Source of the DNA: Bacillus sp. FJAT-27916
Lineage (GTDB): Bacteria; Bacillota; Bacilli; Bacillales; Pradoshiaceae
Reading direction: 5' to 3'
DNA: 64,000 bases
Assembly: GCF_001183965.1 (NCBI RefSeq)
Contig: NZ_LFZV01000001.1
Location: 3,523,843-3,587,842 of the forward strand
Both the position numbers and the translations under genes were made by a program. Shown piece after piece: positions 54,816 through 63,000 of the stretch. The first letter of the stretch is position 1, and every line of letters begins with the position of its first letter. The notes beneath the pieces are model-generated. The model had not been told where the DNA came from and searched no databases. It saw only the letters and a program-made list of their open reading frames with translations.

Positions 54816-55476
54816 ATGAGCAGTACAATCGATTTAGAATCTACCGGGCACTCTTTCAAGGAGCATATCGATGACCTCATAAAAAAAATAAAGCAGCATC
54901 CACATCGAAAAGCCTATATCTTCGGGAGGCATAGCTGCCTTATGTGCTCTCATCATCGCGGGAAGAATCATTGCAACTAGTGTCCAGCAAGCACAGCACG
55001 AACAACTTGTCAGAGATTACATCAGCCAGAATAATGCATATGTACAGCAAATGGAGGACACAGTTGCCCTTGCGGAAGAAGTGGTTGATGAGACTTCAAC
55101 AGTTTGGTCTGACGCAATCTGGGATGACGGCACTTTTGTAAATGGCACTTATGCAGCTGATTTCGATGAAGCTATCCTCCTTCTGTATGCGGGTTATGAA
55201 GAAGACGGCACTCTCGATCAACTCATTGCCGGCAGCGAAGAAATGGAAACAGGCATCGAGGACTTAAAGGCTATGCCTGAGGAATTGCAGGACAACTATG
55301 AGCTTACTTATGAGATTTACAGCGAGGCAAAACCATTAATTGACCTAGCCATCAACCCTGAAGGAAGCTATCTCACCTTTACCGATCGAACAGAAGAATT
55401 AAAAGTCAACACTGAGGATGCCTTCAGAGACTACGAAGTATTAAAGGTTGAGGCAAATGATGTAATCGATGAATAA
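54816..55476 (+). pseudogene. Single-pass membrane protein with a one-base frameshift
   Basis: Two frames join into one protein of about 220 residues. The N-terminal part (SSTIDLESTGHSFKEHIDD ... HPHRKAYIF) runs to 54923. Removing one G of the GGG at 54924-54926 continues in frame with a membrane helix (GGIAALCALIIAGRIIATSV) and an acidic helical outside domain ending at 55476. GTGAGGGAAATG lies at the start. No family was recognised. The extra G is either real decay or a run misread. The outside part is rich in Glu and Asp. Confidence 0.75.
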
Positions 55477-55511
55477 ACAAGTCTTTCCTCTCTATAATCC
55501 CTATCCTCCAA

Positions 55512-55568
55512 AAAAGAAAGACAGGTATTAAATGGCGTAACTCCCCACTAATACCTGTCTGTTTCTTC
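55512..55568. terminator. Bidirectional terminator
   Basis: Perfect 12-bp stem AGACAGGTATTA/TAATACCTGTCT with an 18-base loop, A run left, GTTTCTT right. It serves the frameshifted gene and the convergent TcaA-like gene. Confidence 0.8.
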
Positions 55569-57421
55569 TATTCTATGGAGGTCAGTAAATATGCCCCATT
55601 ATCATTAACGGCCTTATAGGTCCATTCATATTCCTTTGTTTCTGATTTTCCGCTGGAATAGTTTATCTTAATCGTTTCATTGGTTGATATGGTGATTATG
55701 CCATCATTCTCTTTGACATCTGTGACTTCATATTCAACCAATTCCTCGCTGGTTCCTTTTGAATAGAGAGAGCCGACTAAGCTTTTCTGACTTTTATAAA
55801 GCTCACTGCTCTCTTTCATATATGGAGATACAGCGCTGAAATTATTTTGATTGATTGCTGAAATCAGCCCATTCAGATAGCTATCCATCAGTTGTGCAGC
55901 GACTGTAGATAAGTCATCATCATTCTCTGAGCCTTGTTTGACCTCTGTTGATTTTCCTCCTGCCGTCGTATATTGCTTTGGCGATTTTTCTTTCACTTCT
56001 TTTGTGTTTTCATCATCGAAAGAATAAGTATACACCATAGAATCCACTAACCATTTCTTCGCTTTTTCATCGTAAATCAGAGAAATGGCATAGGTTTCAT
56101 CCCGATCTTCAAGAGAGGGGCTATCCCCTTTAAAATAGGTATCATCTTGATAACTCACCAGGGCACTCACATCAGCTGTCCATGCATTCTCCATGTAGGA
56201 AACAGTAAATGAATTAAGGTCAAAGACTGTGCCCATGTATTTTCCTGTATAGGATTGTTCAAAAACCTTTAGTTCATCAACATCTTCCTTGACTGACTTT
56301 TTATAATCATCGGTAGCTTGAGTCATCTTGGAGGTAGATCCACTTGTATAGGCAATCAACGCTTCACGATTATTTTTCACAATCGCATCCATGATACCCT
56401 TCTGTGTTTCTTCATTTTCGCCGAAATTAATGTCGACATAATGACGATCAATCTCTTTTTCTTTTGTCTTGACCTTCCCCCATGGAAGTTCCGCTTCTAC
56501 AGCCACCTTCATGCTGCCATCTGTTAATACTGGTCCAAATACCGGATTTTTAAATGGATTAACGCCAACATCTTTCCCATTTACATAAAGCTTCCCCTTA
56601 AGGTTCAGATTCTCCGCATTAACAGAAGTATTAATCTGTACTTCCTTGCCATCTAAGTACAGATTGACGGTTGGTTCGCTTCCGCCGTAAGCCGTTACGG
56701 TTTCATCGACGACTAGATCAACAAAATCCGTCTTAAGCTTGGCCTGTAGTTCGTGAATGCCCGGAACATATGGACCATATGTCTTTTCAAAATCTGCTTG
56801 ATTTGCTTTACCAACCGTTTTCCCATCAATGGTGAGCTCTGTATCCTTATAATTCGTCTCGACGGTCAGATAGACAGAATCCACCATGAGTTCATACTTG
56901 TCATAAACAAGGAATTTTCCGTCTTGGACAAGACGAACCATTTGGTCATCCGAGGAACCAAATAAATCATCATACCTATTTACATTCTTCCCATTATCCA
57001 TCACGACAGCTTGTTTCCTTAGTGCATCGACTGTTTCTTTGATTTCTTCAGGATTTTCCTGATAGTATTTCACAAAGGCGCCGACCGTCTCTTTATTGAT
57101 TTCAAGCTTTTTGTCATTCGTGTCGAGTATTTTCGCAATTGCTTTTTCATCATGATTGTTCAATGCCTCTTCAAATTGATTAATCATCCTGTCTTTCGAT
57201 AGAAGATTCTGCCCAACCAAATAGACTGCTAGCAAGATGATTGCCGCAGCTGACCCCGCAATTAGCCACTTCTTCTTTTTAGGCGATATCGGCTGTCTTT
57301 CCGGTAGCCTATTTGACTCGTGAGTCCCAGCTTTTTTCTCTTGATTGACAGGTGTGCCGCATGCTTTACAAAATTGGGCATTTGAACTTAATTCTTGACC
57401 GCAATTCTTACAATACTTCAT
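55568..57421 (-). CDS. TcaA-like zinc-ribbon membrane protein 2
   Basis: This 617-residue protein has an N-terminal zinc ribbon (CKNCG at 4-8, CKACG at 18-22), a membrane helix (WLIAGSAAAIILLAVYLVG, about 53-71) and long outside TcaA-type domains. INQFEEALNNHDEKAIAKIL starts the first outside domain. Repeats of the form YGPYVPGIHELQAKL and GPVLTDGSMKVAVEAELP match the paralogue at 43.4-44.8 kb. The C-terminal half adds two more all-beta or NTF2-like regions. A wall or stress role is inferred from the TcaA family. A third zinc-ribbon membrane gene lies 75 bp upstream. Confidence 0.82.
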   Translation of the reverse strand: MKYCKNCGQELSSNAQFCKACGTPVNQEKKAGTHESNRLPERQPISPKKKKWLIAGSAAAIILLAVYLVGQNLLSKDRMINQFEEALNNHDEKAIAKILDTNDKKLEINKETVGAFVKYYQENPEEIKETVDALRKQAVVMDNGKNVNRYDDLFGSSDDQMVRLVQDGKFLVYDKYELMVDSVYLTVETNYKDTELTIDGKTVGKANQADFEKTYGPYVPGIHELQAKLKTDFVDLVVDETVTAYGGSEPTVNLYLDGKEVQINTSVNAENLNLKGKLYVNGKDVGVNPFKNPVFGPVLTDGSMKVAVEAELPWGKVKTKEKEIDRHYVDINFGENEETQKGIMDAIVKNNREALIAYTSGSTSKMTQATDDYKKSVKEDVDELKVFEQSYTGKYMGTVFDLNSFTVSYMENAWTADVSALVSYQDDTYFKGDSPSLEDRDETYAISLIYDEKAKKWLVDSMVYTYSFDDENTKEVKEKSPKQYTTAGGKSTEVKQGSENDDDLSTVAAQLMDSYLNGLISAINQNNFSAVSPYMKESSELYKSQKSLVGSLYSKGTSEELVEYEVTDVKENDGIITISTNETIKINYSSGKSETKEYEWTYKAVNDNGAYLLTSIE

Positions 57422-57496
57422 TCAAACTCCTCCATCGAAATCTTCTTAGACTATTGCATGAATGTTCTCTAGATATGGGATTGTCGACTTTCATTC

Positions 57497-58306
57497 TTAC
57501 CAAAGGAAAGACCCAATATTGGACAATAATGAATCAAACAGCATTTCACCCATGATATATACAAGCACACTAATCAAGATATACGTTAACAAAGTACCGT
57601 ATACTGCATCCATCCCGTCCTCCGGTGCTTCTTTCTTATAAAATGCAAGAACCATCGGTACGGCGATATAAACCCCTCCAACTAAACCTAATGTGAGAAA
57701 TAGGATAAACAAGCTAACCTTCAATAATGAGAGAAGTAAACCAATAGCGAGCAAAAACACAAACGGAATAAGTAAGATTCCATACCTGGTAAATACCTCT
57801 TTAAATGTCGCATTCACTCGTCCTAATTTAACGGAAAGGAAGGTAAAAGCAGCCACAAGCACAATGAAGATACCGAAGGCAAAGAATGGTTTAATCACGA
57901 TGTCCATGAAAGGCAAGTCTATATATGTACTGCCGCCAAATCCATAAGTATCTAAACTATTTAAACGGCTTACCACTCCCCTTAAGCCAAAATAGATTGA
58001 TAACGGGATAAACAAACTAAATAAAACGATCGTTATAATAGCATGTATAAACTGTTGTTTATCCATTGGTTCCTGAATACTCGCATAAGGTTTCTTAAAC
58101 ACATCAAAAAAATAATTTACATATTGCTTGGACTGATCTTTCGTCTTTTTTAAATAATCCTCTGCTTGGGCAGTCGCTGTCCCTTCCTCCTTAACTGGAT
58201 GATTTGGCTGCTGTTCGCTGCTTTTTGAAGCTTCAACTAAGCGCGTCCCACAATTTTCGCAAAAGTTTCCTCCTTCATTCTCATGCTGACAATTTGGACA
58301 TTTCAT
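57497..58306 (-). CDS. Zinc-ribbon multi-helix membrane protein
   Basis: This 269-residue protein has a zinc ribbon at the N-terminus (CPNCQHENEGGNFCENCG), a charged linker and five or six membrane helices (FIHAIITIVLFSLFIPLSIYFG, IVIKPFFAFGIFIVLVAAFTFL, LLIPFVFLLAIGLLLSLLKV). It has the look of Yip1-like or DUF-type small transport/scaffold proteins. Start 58306 follows AAGGAGATG. It precedes the second TcaA-like gene on the same strand with a 75-bp gap, suggesting a shared membrane function. Confidence 0.8.
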   Translation of the reverse strand: MKCPNCQHENEGGNFCENCGTRLVEASKSSEQQPNHPVKEEGTATAQAEDYLKKTKDQSKQYVNYFFDVFKKPYASIQEPMDKQQFIHAIITIVLFSLFIPLSIYFGLRGVVSRLNSLDTYGFGGSTYIDLPFMDIVIKPFFAFGIFIVLVAAFTFLSVKLGRVNATFKEVFTRYGILLIPFVFLLAIGLLLSLLKVSLFILFLTLGLVGGVYIAVPMVLAFYKKEAPEDGMDAVYGTLLTYILISVLVYIMGEMLFDSLLSNIGSFLW

Positions 58307-58552
58307 GAAAGCATCTCCTTTTCTCTTTATTTGATTGACTTTTATAACACAACCAAAGATTAATATATCATAATATTCAGTACACATTTAGTCCTTTTAT
58401 CATAAAGATTTTACTTTTTTTAACATCCTATATCCCTCTCCCGCTCCTCATCTCTTTCTATTAGGCTGTTTTCGTATAGATTGTTGCTTTTGAATAATAA
58501 GAGAAAAATCAATTTCTGTGATACCAATAAATGGAGATACCTTCTTCAACTA

Positions 58553-58577
58553 AGGGGCAGTTTAGCGGAAGAAGGAT
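58553..58577 (+). repeat. Cassette repeat fragment R1 (GGGGCAG part)
   Basis: The 3' part of the repeat only. It shares 25 identical bases with R2, beginning GGGCAGTTTAGCGG. Confidence 0.7.
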
Positions 58578-58649
58578 TTTAAAGAGGAATGAAGAATAAT
58601 ATAATTTAGCTTTCCTTTAAGCAAAAAATATTTTAACGAGGGATGTACT

Positions 58650-59132
58650 ATGGTTATTAGAGAGATGAACTCCTCAGATGTAGAAAGCGTCAGAATTATT
58701 GCAGCGGACACTTGGAGGGATACATATACTTCGTTTATACCAGAAGATATACAAGATAAAGTTTTAAAAGATGCATATTCTGATGCGGAAATAGAGAATA
58801 GATTTAAATCCTCTTTAACCTTAGTTGCTGAGAGCAATGGAGTAATTATGGGATATGCTTTTTTCTCAGGTGATTTATCCAGAAGAGATTTGTTCTTAGA
58901 ATCCTTATACATTCATCCAAATTACCAAGGTCAAGGAATTGGTAAGCATTTATTATTAACAGGAATCTCAAAATTTAAGGAACCAGCTTCTATATCGTTA
59001 ACAGTTTATAAAGGGAACCCTAATATTTCTTTTTATGTAAGAGAAGGTTTCCAGGTAATAAAGGAAAATAGTGGCGATTTCTATGGACATCCAGTTATCT
59101 TTACTATTATGAAAAAGAATTTACTCAAATGA
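58650..59132 (+). CDS. GNAT-family N-acetyltransferase
   Basis: This 160-residue acetyltransferase has an acetyl-CoA loop IHPNYQGQGIGKHLLLTGI (about residues 89-107) and a C-terminal NISFYVREGFQVIKE. The N-terminus (VIREMNSSDVESVRIIAADT) is the family's first helix region. The substrate is unknown. GAGGGATGTACT precedes the ATG. It is the first gene of the repeat-separated row; repeat R1 lies upstream and R2, with the terminator, lies downstream. A plausible role is small-molecule or antibiotic acetylation, but that is a guess. Confidence 0.88.
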   Translation: MVIREMNSSDVESVRIIAADTWRDTYTSFIPEDIQDKVLKDAYSDAEIENRFKSSLTLVAESNGVIMGYAFFSGDLSRRDLFLESLYIHPNYQGQGIGKHLLLTGISKFKEPASISLTVYKGNPNISFYVREGFQVIKENSGDFYGHPVIFTIMKKNLLK

Positions 59133-59172
59133 AAATAAAAAAATTGCGGAATATCACAGTTAAAAGTTAAAG

Positions 59173-59251
59173 AAGCGTGATCTAATGAGGATTAACGCTT
59201 TTTTTTGCAGTCCTTACTGAACAAACGGGCAGTTTAGCGGAAGAAGGATTT
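59173..59251 (+). repeat. Cassette repeat R2
   Basis: Hairpin AGCGTGATCT/AGGATTAACGCT with eight T, spacer, then ACGGGCAGTTTAGCGG. It acts as terminator of the GNAT gene. Confidence 0.8.
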
Positions 59252-59327
59252 CCTTCATCAACTCTAGAATTGTAATAATAAGGTATTTTAAGTAAAAGAT
59301 ATTAAAGAACAGCAAGGGATGAGAAGA

Positions 59328-59516
59328 ATGACAAAAACAGGACTTATCATTATTCGCATTATTGGCTGGGTTTATAGTATTTTTCTAGGGATAAGTTATG
59401 CTTACTTTAAGGATGACCTTTCGTTCATAACTACTGATATGCCCAGTGCATTTATTTTTTTTATGATTGGTTTGTTTTTAATCATTTATGATTTTGGCTA
59501 CAGTAAGACCAACTGA
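59328..59516 (+). CDS. Small two-helix membrane protein, 62 aa
   Basis: This 62-residue protein has two hydrophobic helices (LIIIRIIGWVYSIFLGISYA and SAFIFFMIGLFLIIYDFGY). ATG 59328 is chosen because AAGGG lies 9 bases before it; an earlier ATG at 59319 is too close. Possible roles include immunity to a membrane toxin or accessory function, but nothing in the sequence decides. It lies between repeats R2 and R3. Confidence 0.6.
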   Translation: MTKTGLIIIRIIGWVYSIFLGISYAYFKDDLSFITTDMPSAFIFFMIGLFLIIYDFGYSKTN

Positions 59517-59526
59517 CTGCCTTATC

Positions 59527-59603
59527 GGCATTGATCCAAGGAGGGTTAATGCTCTTTTTTGTTGAATTTCTTATGGAAGAAAAGGGACAGGTTAGTTGCA
59601 TAA
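59527..59603 (+). repeat. Cassette repeat R3
   Basis: Hairpin GGCATTGATCC/GGGTTAATGC, six T, GTTGAATTTCTTATGG, then GGGACAGGTTAGTTGCATA. It ends the small membrane-protein transcript. Confidence 0.8.
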
Positions 59604-59649
59604 TGGTATACATATAAAAAATGAAAAGTTAAAGGGGAGGAAAAATAAT

Positions 59650-60000
59650 ATGAACAATGAAGAGTTTGTTGAGAAATTGTATCAATCAATAATCAAAGAA
59701 AATCTTGCTTCGTATCGGGATTTGTTTCATAATACTGATTTGAAAGATGTTACTGATTCTTATTGGAAAGAGTCATTGAATTTTTTCGAGGAGCTTTCGG
59801 ATGACAACAAAAAGATACTTTTTAAAATCGTTGAACAAGTTCAAGTGGATGCTATTTCAACTATTTTAGGTATTATCGATGGTGTTGTTACCCTACCTGG
59901 CAAGCAAGAAGAAATTGAAATGAAGTTTATTGGGACTAAAGAACCGTTAAATGGCGATTTGCAAGATTTATTCTTAGCGTATGATGAAGAAAATAGATGA
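59650..60000 (+). CDS. Hypothetical protein, 116 aa
   Basis: This 116-residue, acidic, mostly helical protein (NNEEFVEKLYQSIIKENLAS, then SLNFFEELSDDNKKILFKIV) has a short beta segment (EIEMKFIGTKEPLNGDLQDL) near the end. No family is recognised for certain. Its size and context are like immunity proteins of contact-dependent toxins. GGGGAGG precedes the ATG. Its terminator is now 1.5 kb away because an IS3-family element inserted 10 bp after the stop. Confidence 0.65.
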   Translation: MNNEEFVEKLYQSIIKENLASYRDLFHNTDLKDVTDSYWKESLNFFEELSDDNKKILFKIVEQVQVDAISTILGIIDGVVTLPGKQEEIEMKFIGTKEPLNGDLQDLFLAYDEENR

Positions 60001-60061
60001 ATGCGAAAAGTGAACTGCACCCTATAAAGTAGACAGTTTAATAAAAAGGGATGTGCCGTGT

Positions 60062-60913
60062 TTATGCGGCGATGAGATGACTTCGGTAAGCTGCCGGAGT
60101 CATCTTTTTTAATGTCCATTGCTTTCTCGTATTGTTATAGTAATCCATATAATCATCAATCATATATTTTAGTTCTGCCAAACTGTTTGCCTCCTTATAA
60201 GGAACTTCGTCCTTCATATGTCCAAAGAAGGATTCCATTGGGGCGTTGTCCAGGCAGTTTCCCCTTCGTGACACGGACTGTAAGAGCCCCATCTCTTTCA
60301 CGCGAGATTGATATTCAGGATGCGTGTAATGAAACCCTTGATCCGAATGAATCATTGCTTCTGGATGTAATTGATTCCCATAACAACTTTCTAACTTGGT
60401 TAATGTTCGGTAGACTATCTCCATCCGTAGGCTTGTCGAGAGTTCATAGGCGACGATCTCTCGTGTCGCCACATCTTTCACGCAAGACAAATAAGCCGTC
60501 TTCCCACCGCGGATTTGCAGGTAGGTGATGTCGGTCAAGAAGACTTTCCCTGGTTCCTGTTGGTCAAACTGGCGGTTCAAATGGTTGGGTACCTGACGGT
60601 GAACCTCTGTTGCCTTGGCCATCGTACGGTATGGGTTCGCTCTCCGTACCTTGGCAAAAAAGTGAAACTTGCGCATCAATCGAAGGATTTTCTTGTGGTT
60701 CATTGGCTGACCGGCTTTCTCGGTGACTTCCATATATAAGCCGCGATAACCGATTTTCCCTTGGGCCTCATCATAAATCTCTTTTAGAAAGACATAATCC
60801 TGATAATCAGACTCCTCCCGGATAGCTTGTTTTTCCGCATTCTGAAGCCATTTATAATAGCCGCTTGGACTCACTTGGGCCACTTCACATAAATAACGGA
60901 CCATGTTCTTCAA
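60062..60913 (-). CDS. IS3-family transposase OrfB (DDE integrase core)
   Basis: This is the catalytic part of the transposase. Its DDE residues are in VFLTDITYLQI, IHSDQGFHYT and NCLDNAPMESFFGHMKDE. The N-terminal HTH-21-like region begins at EVAQVSPSGYYKWLQ. The ATG at 60913 is internal: the same frame is open upstream to the end of orfA, near 60976, where a -1 shift would make the OrfAB fusion. All key residues are intact, so it is potentially active. Confidence 0.92.
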   Translation of the reverse strand: MKNMVRYLCEVAQVSPSGYYKWLQNAEKQAIREESDYQDYVFLKEIYDEAQGKIGYRGLYMEVTEKAGQPMNHKKILRLMRKFHFFAKVRRANPYRTMAKATEVHRQVPNHLNRQFDQQEPGKVFLTDITYLQIRGGKTAYLSCVKDVATREIVAYELSTSLRMEIVYRTLTKLESCYGNQLHPEAMIHSDQGFHYTHPEYQSRVKEMGLLQSVSRRGNCLDNAPMESFFGHMKDEVPYKEANSLAELKYMIDDYMDYYNNTRKQWTLKKMTPAAYRSHLIAA

Positions 60914-60963
60914 TTGATAAAGCCGAATCGTCTCATTAATGACTTGGTATTTCTCTCGGGCTT

Positions 60964-61392
60964 TTAACGACGATTCTTCTTCGCCTGCCTTTCCAACTCG
61001 TCTAGCTTTTTTAGTAAGGTCAATTCCGCCTCTAAGAGGCGAATGCGGGCTTCTGCTTGGGCCAATTTCTTCTCGGCAGAGGCATTCTCTTTCTTGGGGC
61101 GTCCCTTACTCGCTTTTCCTCGGCGTTCCTCTAAAAAGCCATTTTCTCCGTATGTTTGGAAGGTTCTGCGCCAACGAGCCAGGGCGCTTTGGGCTTTTTT
61201 AATGCCAATCACCTCTAAATCGAAACCTGCTTCTCGGAATATTTCCGCTGGGCCTTTCCCAGATTGGTTTTGTTTAACCGCCTGCAGTTTGAAGTCAGGG
61301 GTATACTGAATCGCGCGGTCTGTCACGGCTTTAACGTTTGGATTAGCTTCTAGTAGTCTTTGTTGGTGTTCATTAAAGATAATCTTACTCAT
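60964..61392 (-). CDS. IS3-family transposase OrfA (HTH and leucine zipper)
   Basis: This 142-residue DNA-binding part has an HTH region (TPDFKLQAVKQNQSGKGPAE) and a basic linker with the GENGFLEERRGKASKGRPKK stretch. A leucine zipper follows (LAQAEARIRLLEAELTLLKKL), by which subunits dimerise. It ends in AKKNRR just before the stop. The -1 frame there leads into orfB. The segment GCGAAGAAGAATCG is the likely slip region. Confidence 0.9.
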   Translation of the reverse strand: MSKIIFNEHQQRLLEANPNVKAVTDRAIQYTPDFKLQAVKQNQSGKGPAEIFREAGFDLEVIGIKKAQSALARWRRTFQTYGENGFLEERRGKASKGRPKKENASAEKKLAQAEARIRLLEAELTLLKKLDELERQAKKNRR

Positions 61393-61514
61393 GAAAAATA
61401 CTCCGTTCTAAAAATCGTAATGTTAGTATAACGGGAGTTTTCCTGAAAGAGAATAGGAAAACCCCGAATAGGGTCCACTTTTTTTAAAGTGTCCACTATT
61501 CGGGGTTCAGTTCA

Positions 61515-61544
61515 AAGAGCACCAATGGTGCTCTTTTCTTTTTG
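61515..61544 (+). terminator. Terminator of the 116-aa gene, displaced by the IS
   Basis: Perfect 9-bp stem AAGAGCACC/GGTGCTCTT with loop AAT and T-rich tail. Removing the IS and one AAG places it directly after the stop of the 116-aa gene. Confidence 0.85.
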
Positions 61545-61545
61545 A

Positions 61546-61981
61546 ATTAATGTTATTTTTGGTGCGAATTTTAATGCTGAAAGTGATGAGAAATACTTTG
61601 GTGTTTTCACCAATCTCTCCATCAAGAGAACTCGTTAATAAAACACTGGCCTTTTTTTAGATGAAAGCCAAGGATACGTAAATATAATGTGCTTACAGAG
61701 GGCTTTGATCCAAGAAGGATTAATGCCTTTTTGTGTTGAATTTCTTACTGTAGAAACGGGGGCAGTTTAGTTGAATAACAATTTACCCTTAAAGAAATTG
61801 AATGTTATAATTTACCTATAAATCATATTTTTAGAGATAACATTTACTGGTCACTAGCTAAACAGGGTTCTGTGAAGAATTTAAAACAATTGATGGTCAC
61901 ATCCTGTTTATTTCCAACAGTAGAAATAAATAAGTCGTTAAGAACAGCAACCTTTGCTGTATAAAATTTCGAGGTGATTAT
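61546..61981 (+). other. 436-bp gap: repeat R4 and leader of the SMI1-like gene
   Basis: No gene. It contains repeat R4 (61700-61779), a TATAAT-like box near 61811, and a leader in which AAACAGG (near 61860) could pair with CCTGTTT (near 61905). The SUKH gene follows. Confidence 0.5.
61700..61779 (+). repeat. Cassette repeat R4
   Basis: Imperfect hairpin GGCTTTGATCC/GGATTAATGCC, T run, GTGTTGAATTTCTTACTG, GTAGAAACGGGGGCAGTTTAG. About 90 percent identical to R5 over 60 bases by eye. Confidence 0.85.
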
Positions 61982-62488
61982 ATGTCGGAAATTATTTTTC
62001 AAGAAGCTGAAAACTTCATTGAAAAAGCTAAAAAATTAGGTGAAAAATATTTAGGGAGAACAGCTACAAGAGAAGAAATCCAACTTTTGAATGACAAATT
62101 TGGGGATAAGATTCCAAGTTGGTATTGTAAATTAATTTCCGAACTTCCATTAATTCATATGGAAATTGGTTGGCAAGCATATGAACCTGAAGAAGAGTAT
62201 GATGGGATAGAATATGTAGAAATATATCAGCCGAGTCATATGATAGATGAATCTTTTGAAGCATATCAAGGTATACAAATTCTAGAAAGAGGTTATGTCT
62301 GCATAGGTGGAGATCCAACGGGTTCTGGAGACCCCTATTTTATTAACTTTGATTCTGAAAACCCACCTGTATTTCAAATATATCACGATGTAGGAGACAA
62401 TCCAGATGAAATTCTTAAGCACGGTAAAGCAAAAGTAGCTGACTCTTTTGCGGAGTTCTTTAGAAATGGCATAATCTTGGAATATTAG
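61982..62488 (+). CDS. SMI1/KNR4 (SUKH) family protein, immunity-like
   Basis: This 168-residue SUKH-superfamily protein has an N-terminal helix pair (FIEKAKKLGEKYLGRTATRE), then KFGDKIPSWYCKLISELPLI and strands with ERGYVCIGGDPTGSGDPYFI. It ends in DSFAEFFRNGIILEY, the usual C-terminal helix. SUKH proteins often neutralise polymorphic toxins (nucleases and deaminases). No toxin gene lies in the window, so this is an orphan immunity candidate. GAGGTGAT precedes the ATG. It is bounded by repeat R4 upstream and R6/R5 downstream. Confidence 0.85.
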   Translation: MSEIIFQEAENFIEKAKKLGEKYLGRTATREEIQLLNDKFGDKIPSWYCKLISELPLIHMEIGWQAYEPEEEYDGIEYVEIYQPSHMIDESFEAYQGIQILERGYVCIGGDPTGSGDPYFINFDSENPPVFQIYHDVGDNPDEILKHGKAKVADSFAEFFRNGIILEY

Positions 62489-62507
62489 GAATAGATATAC
62501 CCAATAT

Positions 62508-62570
62508 CGAGGGCTGTAAGCAGCTCTTTTTTGTTTTGACACAAAAGGGGCCAGGTTTGTTCAAGAAGGT
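62508..62570 (+). repeat. Diverged cassette repeat R6
   Basis: Hairpin GAGGGCTG/CAGCTC with six T, then TTGTTTTGACACAAAAGG and GGCCAGGTTTGTTCAA. Order as in R3 but diverged. It is the terminator of the SUKH gene. Confidence 0.55.
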
Positions 62571-62607
62571 TGTAGGTGATATTAATCACTATGTTTATTA
62601 TATAAAA

Positions 62608-62644
62608 GATTATTCTCTGAAGAATAATTCTTCAGAGAATAATC
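62608..62644. repeat. Perfect 17-bp hairpin beside repeat R5
   Basis: Arms 62608-62624 (GATTATTCTCTGAAGAA) and 62628-62644 with a 3-base loop, no T tract. A smaller palindrome, GTGATATTAATCAC, lies at 62576-62589. Confidence 0.8.
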
Positions 62645-62646
62645 CT

Positions 62647-62724
62647 GGGCATTGGTCTAGGAAGGATTAATGCCTTTTTGTGTTGAATTCCTTATTGTAG
62701 AAACGGGCAGATTAGTTAAATACG
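62647..62724 (+). repeat. Cassette repeat R5
   Basis: GGGCATTGGTC/GGATTAATGCC hairpin, T run, GTGTTGAATTCCTTATTG, GTAGAAACGGGCAGATTAG. It shares a 26-base identical block with R7. Confidence 0.85.
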
Positions 62725-62946
62725 GAGTAATAAAGTAATCAAACTTTTAGAGTGGCAATAAAGTAAATCCAACGTATAATGGCGTTAATTGGATTATGAA
62801 TCATAAAAATTATTAACTAAACATATTATAGAGCTGGGATATTAATATAGCAGAGGCCAGGAGAGGACAATCATCAAGGCGGCAATTGAGATATTAAGAA
62901 TCTATGTTTACAAAACAAAATTATTTAAATTTATAAGAATGTACTG

Positions 62947-62969
62947 AGGGTTTGAAAACCCTTATTTTT
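62947..62969 (+). terminator. Hairpin with T run just before the YqeB-like gene
   Basis: Stem AGGGTTT/AAACCCT, 2-base loop, then TATTTTT. It ends about 32 bases before the GTG start of the next gene, so it would act as an attenuator if transcription comes from upstream. Confidence 0.55.
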
Positions 62970-63000
62970 ATATGATAGATAGGATGAAAGGAGAGAAAAA

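Larger units (their letters stand above)
60011..61514 (-). mobile_element. IS3-family (IS150-like) insertion sequence, 1504 bp
   Basis: This is a complete element. The imperfect terminal repeats start TGAACTGCACCC on the left and TGAACTGAACCC on the right (read inward). Both ends are flanked by AAG (60008-60010 and 61515-61517), a 3-bp target duplication typical of the family. It carries orfA and orfB on the minus strand, with orfB reached by a -1 shift. The target is the 5' arm of the terminator of the upstream 116-aa gene. Confidence 0.93.
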
